Part shown: positions 1-5,019 of the stretch, piece after piece | Position numbering within the stretch: the first letter of the stretch is position 1 | Layout: every line of letters starts with the position of its first letter | From: Elusimicrobia bacterium RIFCSPLOWO2_01_FULL_59_12 | GTDB lineage: Bacteria; Elusimicrobiota; Elusimicrobia; 2-01-FULL-59-12 | Assembly (NCBI GenBank): GCA_001800075.1 | Contig: MGUR01000043.1 | Coordinates: forward strand, 28,935 to 34,588 | Reading direction: 5' to 3' | DNA: 5,654 nt | The notes under the pieces: model-generated | Seen by the model: only the letters and a program-made list of their open reading frames with translations | What the model was told of the DNA's origin: nothing | Databases searched by the model: none | Program-made: the position numbers and the translations under genes

Positions 1-762
1 GAAGGCGGGTCCGCCAATCTCAAGGCCGCCTTCACCAAAGAAATTGAAGAAGCTCTCCTGGACAACCGGATCGACCTGGCGGTGCATTCCCTGAAAGATC
101 TGGCGGCCGAGCTGCCCAAGGGGTTGGCGCTTGCGGCGGTTCCAGCGCGAGAGGACCCGCGCGATGCATGGATCGGGAAAGCCGGCGTGCGGTTCCGGGA
201 GGCGCCCCAAGTCGCTCGCGTGGCGACCGGCGCGGTCCGCCGCCAGGCTCAGCTGAAACACCTGCGTCCTGATCTGGAGGTGGTCACGATTCGAGGAAAT
301 GTGGACACCCGCCTGCGCAGGTGGGAGGAGGGTGGTTTTGACGGTATGATTTTGGCGCTGGCGGGGCTGAAGCGTCTGGGTCGCGCTGATGTCGCGACGG
401 AAATCCTTTCCATTGAAACCATGCTGCCCGCCATCGGACAGGGCGCTCTGGCCTTGGAAGCCCGCCAGGGCGATGCCGTCGCGCATCCGTTTCTCATGGC
501 CATCGATGACCCGCTCAGCCATCAAGCGGTGCTGGCGGAGCGGGCGTTTTTAAGAGCGCTGGGAGGAACCTGTCAGACGCCGATCGCGGCGCACTGCCAG
601 GTGACCGGCGACCGGCTGATGCTGACCGGAATGGTGGTAGACCCATCCGGGACACCCTGTTTCCGGGCCGTCAATGGGGGGCACGCCCGGGATGCGGACA
701 GGGTGGGGCAACATTTAGCGCGGTCGCTTCTGGAGCGCGGCGCGGATAAACTTCTCTCGTAG
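1..762 (+). CDS. hemC: Hydroxymethylbilane synthase (porphobilinogen deaminase), 5'-truncated
   Basis: Cytosolic enzyme that joins four porphobilinogen units into hydroxymethylbilane, the linear precursor of haem, sirohaem and other tetrapyrroles. The frame is open from base 1, so the window enters inside the gene: 253 residues are visible of a usual ~310, and about 55 N-terminal residues are missing. The GTG at 82 is an internal Val of the AVHSLKD motif, not a start. Visible landmarks are AVHSLKD (bases 79-99, whose final Asp matches the catalytic Asp84 of E. coli HemC), REDPRDAW, VRRQAQL, the substrate-binding loop RGNVDTRL, LPAIGQGAL, and GGTCQTPIA, whose Cys (bases 571-573) is the attachment site of the dipyrromethane cofactor. 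The catalytic and cofactor residues in view are intact, so it looks functional. Two family blocks deviate: NLKAAF stands where GGKGLF is usual, and GGTC replaces GGC. It ends in TAG at 760-762 and converges on the - strand block, with which it shares no obvious function. Confidence 0.97.
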   Translation, partial: EGGSANLKAAFTKEIEEALLDNRIDLAVHSLKDLAAELPKGLALAAVPAREDPRDAWIGKAGVRFREAPQVARVATGAVRRQAQLKHLRPDLEVVTIRGNVDTRLRRWEEGGFDGMILALAGLKRLGRADVATEILSIETMLPAIGQGALALEARQGDAVAHPFLMAIDDPLSHQAVLAERAFLRALGGTCQTPIAAHCQVTGDRLMLTGMVVDPSGTPCFRAVNGGHARDADRVGQHLARSLLERGADKLLS

Positions 763-763
763 T

Positions 764-800
764 CGTCATCCCCGCATGTCGTTAGCGGGAATGACGTTTA
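764..800. terminator. Palindrome between convergent genes; possible bidirectional terminator or REP-like repeat
   Basis: Arms 764-775 and 785-796 form a 12-bp stem around a 9-base loop. Read on the + strand there is one C/A mismatch; read on the - strand that position becomes a T-G wobble, so the stem is unbroken. It fills the gap between the hemC stop (760-762) and the glycosyltransferase stop (798-800). After the stem the + strand reads GTTTAATC, a weak T-tract that could end hemC transcription. The - strand has no T-tract after the hairpin, so termination of the operon here would not be a classic intrinsic one. The CCCGC...GCGGGAATGAC form also resembles dispersed bacterial palindromes, so it may be one copy of a genomic repeat family. 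Confidence 0.5.
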
Positions 801-1520
801 ATCAGTCAGTCGGTATTTGAGCAGCGTCCAGAGAGCGATGAGGCCGTCGACCGCTCTTATTTTTTTACCTTCGGCAACCGATCGCGGGGCGTAATGGATA
901 GGCACTTCTATAATCGGAACGCGGCGCCGGATCAGTTTCGCCGTCATCTCGTGGTCCGCCTCAAATCCTGCGCTTTGTACGTTCAATTCCCGGACCAGCC
1001 GCGCGGGATACAGCTTGTAGGCCGTGAGCGGGTCGCTGATCCACCGCCCGTATAAAATGAAAATCCAGATCGAAAGCAAGACGTTCGCCGCCCAGGGGCC
1101 GATTCCTTGTCCGGGATGTTTTCCGGGAAAGACGCCGCGTCCGGTGTCCCGGATTTGTCCCAGCGTCCGGCTGCCGTAAACGGCCGCCTCTCCAGTGGCA
1201 GGCAGCGCCTCCAGCAGCGGACCGTAATCGCCGGGGTCGTATTCCAAATCGGCGTCCTGAACCAGCAGGTAATCTCCCGAGCAGCCTTTCACGCCGTACT
1301 GGACCGCCGAGCCCTTGCCCTGGTGGCGCTGCCGCATGCAGCTCACCTGGCTGTACCCCGAAGCGATCGCCGCGGTGTGATCGGTGGAGCCGTCGTCCAC
1401 CACGATGATTTCCAGATGGAATCGCTTGGCGTCCATCGGGACAGCGAGAATCTTTTCCAGCAGAGCGCCGAGCGTGCGCTCCTCGTTGTACGCCGGGATG
1501 ATGACGGACAGCAGCCTCAT
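798..1520 (-). CDS. Family 2 glycosyltransferase, polyprenyl-phosphate sugar transferase (DPM1)-like
   Basis: A 240-residue inverting GT-A glycosyltransferase that probably moves a sugar from a nucleotide donor to a polyprenyl phosphate or glycan acceptor at the cytoplasmic face of the membrane. The N-terminus SVIIPAYNEERTL (5-17) opens the GT2 fold. VDDGSTD (41-47) binds the nucleotide, HQGKGSAV (66-73) follows, and VQDADLEYDP (87-96) carries the intact DXD metal site Asp89/Asp91. YGSRTLG (115-121) is typical of the DPM1-like group. A hydrophobic stretch (143-158) leads into SDPLTAYKLY (162-171), and the end has EVPIHYAPRSVAEGKKI (205-221). There is no C-terminal membrane domain, so it is the short soluble or peripheral type. 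The ATG overlaps the preceding methyltransferase stop by four bases (ATGA, 1517-1520), preceded by a weak purine run GAGAAA. It is last in the block. Its C-terminal half closely resembles that of the fusion gene at 2205-4217, suggesting duplication. Sugar and acceptor are unknown. Confidence 0.93.
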   Translation of the reverse strand: MRLLSVIIPAYNEERTLGALLEKILAVPMDAKRFHLEIIVVDDGSTDHTAAIASGYSQVSCMRQRHQGKGSAVQYGVKGCSGDYLLVQDADLEYDPGDYGPLLEALPATGEAAVYGSRTLGQIRDTGRGVFPGKHPGQGIGPWAANVLLSIWIFILYGRWISDPLTAYKLYPARLVRELNVQSAGFEADHEMTAKLIRRRVPIIEVPIHYAPRSVAEGKKIRAVDGLIALWTLLKYRLTD

Positions 1521-2212
1521 GGAGGCGATTTCTCGATGACCGCCACGATATTGCTGATCGCGCCCAGAAACCAGAACGTCTTAAACTGAATCCGACGCCC
1601 GGCGAACGCCAGGTCCACCAGGCGGCGGAATTCCGAATTCCACAAAAGGTCCATATGGGCGGGGTTGGCCCATTGGGTCAGACCGACGCACCGCAGCAGC
1701 GCGCGGTGCATCGGCTTGGGAAGCCAGTGGATGAGCGGAAGTTTGGTGTGGACTTCGAGCCAATGGCCGCGGTTCGGTATCGTAATCACGACATACCGCT
1801 CCGACAACCGGTCCAGAAAACGCAGGTGGTCCACTTTGCCCCGCTCCCCCTCGATATGTTCCAGCACGGCCGCGGACACAACGCAGTCGAATCGCCGCGA
1901 AGGCGCGTCCCGCAGCAGCGGCGCCATCGGGATCCAGTAAAAACCATTCTCCCGGGCCATAGCGGTGCAATCTTCAACGGACGTTACGGACACGCGGCAT
2001 CCGCGCGCGAGCGCGCCCTTGCTGAAGAAATTCTGGTCCGGGAAGGTGGTGTCCGGCGTCGTGCCGACTTCGAGGACGCTCATGGCGGGCTGAAACGGCA
2101 TCGCCGCCAGCATTTTCCGGCGGATCCAAAGCGAGACCCTCACCTGGAAGCGCATCAGGAAATGATCCCGCATGCAGTAATCGATGGGGGGAACGGGCGC
2201 GGGGTCAGCCAT
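1517..2212 (-). CDS. Class I SAM-dependent methyltransferase (polysaccharide-cluster type)
   Basis: A 231-residue methyltransferase with a Rossmann-like SAM fold. VLEVGTTPD (46-54) is motif I. It lacks the full GxGxG loop, but the form GxTPD followed by NFF is, as I recall it, typical of a methyltransferase subfamily found in glycan and exopolysaccharide clusters. VTSVED (76-81) supplies the acidic residue for the SAM ribose. RFDCVVSAAVLEHIE (107-121) is the motif IV region with the LEH signature. ITIPNRGHWLEVHTKLPL (143-160) and HWLPKP (162-167) match the subfamily's TPNRWFPxEFHTxLPLxHWLP block. The substrate is probably a sugar or lipid-linked glycan made by its neighbours (inference). The chosen ATG at 2210-2212 overlaps the stop of the fusion gene by eight bases and has no clear Shine-Dalgarno sequence, so coupling is likely. 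Met14 is a possible alternative start, also without a good binding site. Its stop overlaps the next gene by four bases. Confidence 0.9.
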   Translation of the reverse strand: MADPAPVPPIDYCMRDHFLMRFQVRVSLWIRRKMLAAMPFQPAMSVLEVGTTPDTTFPDQNFFSKGALARGCRVSVTSVEDCTAMARENGFYWIPMAPLLRDAPSRRFDCVVSAAVLEHIEGERGKVDHLRFLDRLSERYVVITIPNRGHWLEVHTKLPLIHWLPKPMHRALLRCVGLTQWANPAHMDLLWNSEFRRLVDLAFAGRRIQFKTFWFLGAISNIVAVIEKSPP

Positions 2213-4217
2213 GGGCCCGCAAGGTCATCAGCTTCACGATAGCCCGGAGGCCGTCAACGAGGGTGGTTTTTTTGCCCTGCGAACGCGTGCGGGGATGATA
2301 CGCCACAGGCACTTCCAGGACATAGTGCTGCTTCTGGCCCAGCCGGGCGAGAATTTCCGTTTCAATTTCGAAGCCGCTGGAGGAAAGCTCCAGGTTGCGC
2401 AGCAGCCTCGCGTCGAAGGCCTTGATTCCGCTGAAGGGGTCGGTGATGAAGCGGTTGTACATCCAGAGGTTCATGATGCTGGTGAGTATCCCCCCGTATT
2501 TACTGGTGAGGTAAAGCATGTAATTTCCATGATAGATCTCCCGGATGCGCTGGCTGAAGTCGACGCACTTGATCAGGCGGCTCCCGTAGACGACGTTAAA
2601 CTCACTCCTCACGATTTCCTGGATCACCGTGAGCAGATCCTGGGGTTCATATTCTCCGTCGCTTGGAAAGAAGGCGATCATGTCGCCGGACGCCTTCTGA
2701 ATCCCAAGCCGGAGCGCCGCGCCCCGCCCCTTCTCATCTTTAAGGGAAAAAACTTTCACCTCCGGGACCGATTGGGCGAGGTCCAGGCTCCCGTCCGCCG
2801 ATCCGCCGTCCACGTAGAGGATTTCCCTTCCCACTCCCAGCGCGCTGAAGTCCAGCAGCGTGAGACTGCGCAGGACTTTTCTCAAGGTCCGGGCCTCATT
2901 CAAGCCGGGCACCACGATCGAGACCGTGTGGCGGAACGGCCGCAGTTTTTTCTGCGTCTTATCATTGACGACGCGGATCACCTCGTCCAGCACCCGGCCG
3001 CCGGAGTGCGCGCTGGGACCGGACGCCCAATTCGTGACCACGACCTGCTTGGCGGGGAACGGGAAGCGCGCGGGGTCGAATGTCACCGCCTGGGAGGGCT
3101 GCATATCGTCCAGAGCGGGGTCCTGGATAAAGAAGAGCGTCACCAGGTCCTCCCAGGGGATCTGAAGGGTGTTTTTCCTGTTGAGGTAGTAGAAAAATTT
3201 GCGGACCAGGCTCTCGGCGGTCTCGTGACGGATTTCAAAGTCCTTCCGGATGTTGCCGATAAAGATTTTTTCGGCCGCGGCGTTCGCCGCGATGGCCTCG
3301 GTGACCCCCTGCGTCAGATAGGAGGGAAAAAGAGACGAGTGCTGCGTGCCCGGCCCATAGATAATGATGTCCGCCGCGAGCAGGGCGGACTCCGCCTCCG
3401 GGTTGATGCGCGGCGTCTGGTCGCGGCCGGCCAGAAGCGCCTGGAGATCCTTTTTCGGTTTTCTCTCCCATTGGGCGGTCTCCAAATACGACGAAAGCAG
3501 ATAGAGCTCTTCGATCGGGGCTTCTTCCTGCTCGGAGACAATATGCGCTTCATCCGGCAAGTAGGAACCGTTTTCCTTAAGACCCACCAGGACATGATTT
3601 TGGCCGTCGGTGACCTCCAGGACGCGCCCGCGCGCATCGCACCCCCGGCTGAACGACTCCACGGCTTTATTAAAGGACCCGCCGCATTGAAGGTAACACC
3701 CCACAAAAAGGATGTTCCCCAACGAGCAATCGCCAAAATCAAACAGCGCGTCCTGCCTGCCGGCCTGCAAGCCCGCCTTCTTTTGGGATTCCCAATAGGC
3801 GAGAAAGTGGCCCGTCCATTCCGCCGCGAGGCGCGCGTGCCGAAGGCTCAAACTCATGAAGGCCTCCCGGACCTCCGGGATCGGGACCCCCGCCGTTCCC
3901 GGTTGAAGGGCGCGGAGCAGCCGCTCGGCGTCCTTCTCCGCGCAGGGCGTCGGGAGCCGGTACTCGATCAATTGATGCAGCGCGCGGTGCGCAAAATTGT
4001 CGTCCGGGATCAGTCGGGACACATTTTTTCTGATATCGGAGGGTCCCAGCATGCCGGGTACAAACGCCCGCAAGCGGCCGGTCGAAAGGCCGTCATCATA
4101 GGTATTGGACACCAGCGTCAAGGTCACGTAGGGGTATTTCAGCAGGGTCGCTGAGATTGTTTGCGTCCCCCGGCCGCCGGTAAACATGACAATCGAAAGT
4201 TTCTCGCCCTCATTCAT
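2205..4217 (-). CDS. Fusion protein: CofD/YvcK-like domain + family 2 glycosyltransferase
   Basis: A 670-residue protein with two domains. Residues ~7-417 belong to the CofD/YvcK (UPF0052) superfamily. FTGGRGTQ (12-19) is the glycine-rich loop, NTYDDGLSTGRLR (38-50) matches the YvcK block xVADDGGSSGRLR, and PGMLGPSDIRKNV (54-66) matches PPGDIRN. SLGNILF (165-171) and AADIIIYGPGTQHSSLFP (281-298) match SLGNLF and ADLIVLGPGSLYTSIIP. YvcK proteins are usually ~320 residues; extra sequence at ~90-157 explains much of the difference. Residues ~431-665 are a complete GT2 domain (SIVVPGLNEARTL, KGRGAALRLGI, VYGSRL, TDPFSGIKAF, GFEIETEI, EVPVAYHPR, GKKTTLVDG), but VDDGS is VDGGS and the DXD position reads FPSDGEY. 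Known YvcK members bind UDP-sugars and affect cell-wall metabolism; CofD transfers phospholactate to a deazaflavin. Neither role can be assigned here. A UDP-sugar-linked role with the fused transferase is inference. The ATG (4215-4217) overlaps the upstream stop by eight bases, with a weak AAAGAGA upstream. I see no frameshift or internal restart, so the fusion looks real. Confidence 0.92.
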   Translation of the reverse strand: MNEGEKLSIVMFTGGRGTQTISATLLKYPYVTLTLVSNTYDDGLSTGRLRAFVPGMLGPSDIRKNVSRLIPDDNFAHRALHQLIEYRLPTPCAEKDAERLLRALQPGTAGVPIPEVREAFMSLSLRHARLAAEWTGHFLAYWESQKKAGLQAGRQDALFDFGDCSLGNILFVGCYLQCGGSFNKAVESFSRGCDARGRVLEVTDGQNHVLVGLKENGSYLPDEAHIVSEQEEAPIEELYLLSSYLETAQWERKPKKDLQALLAGRDQTPRINPEAESALLAADIIIYGPGTQHSSLFPSYLTQGVTEAIAANAAAEKIFIGNIRKDFEIRHETAESLVRKFFYYLNRKNTLQIPWEDLVTLFFIQDPALDDMQPSQAVTFDPARFPFPAKQVVVTNWASGPSAHSGGRVLDEVIRVVNDKTQKKLRPFRHTVSIVVPGLNEARTLRKVLRSLTLLDFSALGVGREILYVDGGSADGSLDLAQSVPEVKVFSLKDEKGRGAALRLGIQKASGDMIAFFPSDGEYEPQDLLTVIQEIVRSEFNVVYGSRLIKCVDFSQRIREIYHGNYMLYLTSKYGGILTSIMNLWMYNRFITDPFSGIKAFDARLLRNLELSSSGFEIETEILARLGQKQHYVLEVPVAYHPRTRSQGKKTTLVDGLRAIVKLMTLRAHG

Positions 4218-5019
4218 TTTGGCGTCTCTTTAAAATGCGTCCGGCCTCTTGCGCGTCTTCCGCGGTATTGATCCCGAGCGTCTCCTCGGCGTCATGAAGG
4301 CGCACCGTGGCGAGGGCGCCTTGGTCATCATGGAACAGCGGGATCAGGCTCAAGAAATTGTTTTCATTCGTTCGGGCCCCCTTATGGAGAGGGCTCCCGC
4401 GCGCCTGCCGAAGCACCTGGAACAGGGCTTCCGTCCGAAAGCAAAACGCGCCGCAATCACTCTCTCCTTGAGCCATTTTCTGGGCAGATTCCCGGGCCTG
4501 AAATACGTCCACAATGCGCTCGCGATCATCCCGCTTAAAATGGATGTAGGGAGCGTCCCGGATCATTGTAGGAATTGCGGCGTGAAGGGAGGAGGTGGAT
4601 TCCAAAAACGTCATGCAGGCCGCCAGCGAACGCCCGCGCGGGGTGATCTGGTCGCCCCAAAGCACCAGCGTGTAAGGGGTTTTCACAAACCCTTCGCAGA
4701 CGGCGATCGCGTCGGCCATGCCGGTGGGCTGCGGCTGGATCACGGTCCGCGCCCGCGATCCGAGGCGCGCCTGCAGCAGCGGCCCGACGAGTTCCGGCGC
4801 CTCGGGGGAAAGAACGAAGACCAGGTCCCCGCAGAGCGGCTCAAGCAGGGTGATCAGCCATTCGAGCATCGGTTTTCCCAGGACCGGATAAAGAATTTTC
4901 GGGCCGGTGCAGTTTAGTCGGCTGCCGCGCCCGGCCGCCGGGATGATCGCCGTCCAGGAGCCCGCCGCGCCCGGCGGGCGAGCTTCGGTGAATTCATCGA
5001 TGTCGCGGATCAAGCGCAT
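4210..5019 (-). CDS. Sugar-1-phosphate nucleotidyltransferase, GlmU N-domain/RmlA-like
   Basis: A 269-residue cytosolic nucleotidyltransferase that would couple a sugar-1-phosphate to an NTP, giving an NDP-sugar and pyrophosphate. TAIIPAAGRGSRL (23-35) followed by GPKILYPVLGKPML (39-52) is the nucleotide-binding signature with its conserved Lys41. QPQPTGMADAI (95-105) corresponds to the base-recognising Q...G segment of GlmU and resembles the GLADAI form of glucose-1-phosphate uridylyl/thymidylyltransferases. LWGDQ (120-124) supplies the metal-binding Asp123. TNENNFLSLIPL (217-228) parallels GlmU's NxxxEYYLTDVI, and EETLGIN (245-251) supplies the second metal ligand, Asn251. The left-handed beta-helix acetyltransferase domain of bifunctional GlmU is absent, so this is a dedicated pyrophosphorylase. 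A 22-residue leader precedes the core, but no better internal start is evident. The ATG overlaps the HAD stop by ten bases (5010-5019) with no visible Shine-Dalgarno sequence. Sugar and base specificity are unknown. Confidence 0.93.
   Translation of the reverse strand: MRLIRDIDEFTEARPPGAAGSWTAIIPAAGRGSRLNCTGPKILYPVLGKPMLEWLITLLEPLCGDLVFVLSPEAPELVGPLLQARLGSRARTVIQPQPTGMADAIAVCEGFVKTPYTLVLWGDQITPRGRSLAACMTFLESTSSLHAAIPTMIRDAPYIHFKRDDRERIVDVFQARESAQKMAQGESDCGAFCFRTEALFQVLRQARGSPLHKGARTNENNFLSLIPLFHDDQGALATVRLHDAEETLGINTAEDAQEAGRILKRRQNE

Noticed and set aside
82..762. A short hemC beginning at the GTG at base 82
   Set aside because: The frame is open and HemC-like from base 1 (TKEIEEALL followed by the AVHSLKD motif), so this GTG is an internal valine codon.
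1107..1589. Open frame of 160 codons on the + strand across the GT2 gene
   Set aside because: It is in the same back-to-back phase as the glycosyltransferase and has no motif; it is a shadow of the real gene.
1517..2212. Treating the methyltransferase as inactive because the GxGxG loop is incomplete
   Set aside because: The GxTPD form with the later LEH and IPNR...HTxLP blocks looks like a consistent subfamily pattern rather than decay.
2184..4154. A 656-codon open frame on the + strand opposite the fusion gene
   Set aside because: Its codons lie exactly back-to-back with those of the real gene, so it stays open merely because the sense gene lacks TTA, CTA and TCA codons in this G+C-rich DNA. 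Its translation shows no recognisable domain, while the - strand matches two known families throughout.
2205..4217. Assignment of the N-terminal domain as CofD of coenzyme F420 biosynthesis
   Set aside because: The motifs are closer to YvcK than to CofD (no GGTGGAK-type start), it is fused to a glycosyltransferase, and no other F420 gene is in view.
4249..4917. Open frame of 222 codons on the + strand opposite the nucleotidyltransferase
   Set aside because: Antisense shadow: low-complexity, Arg/Gly-rich translation with no family signature.
4210..5019. Naming the nucleotidyltransferase glmU
   Set aside because: The acetyltransferase beta-helix domain is missing and the base-recognition loop differs, so only a family-level name is supported.
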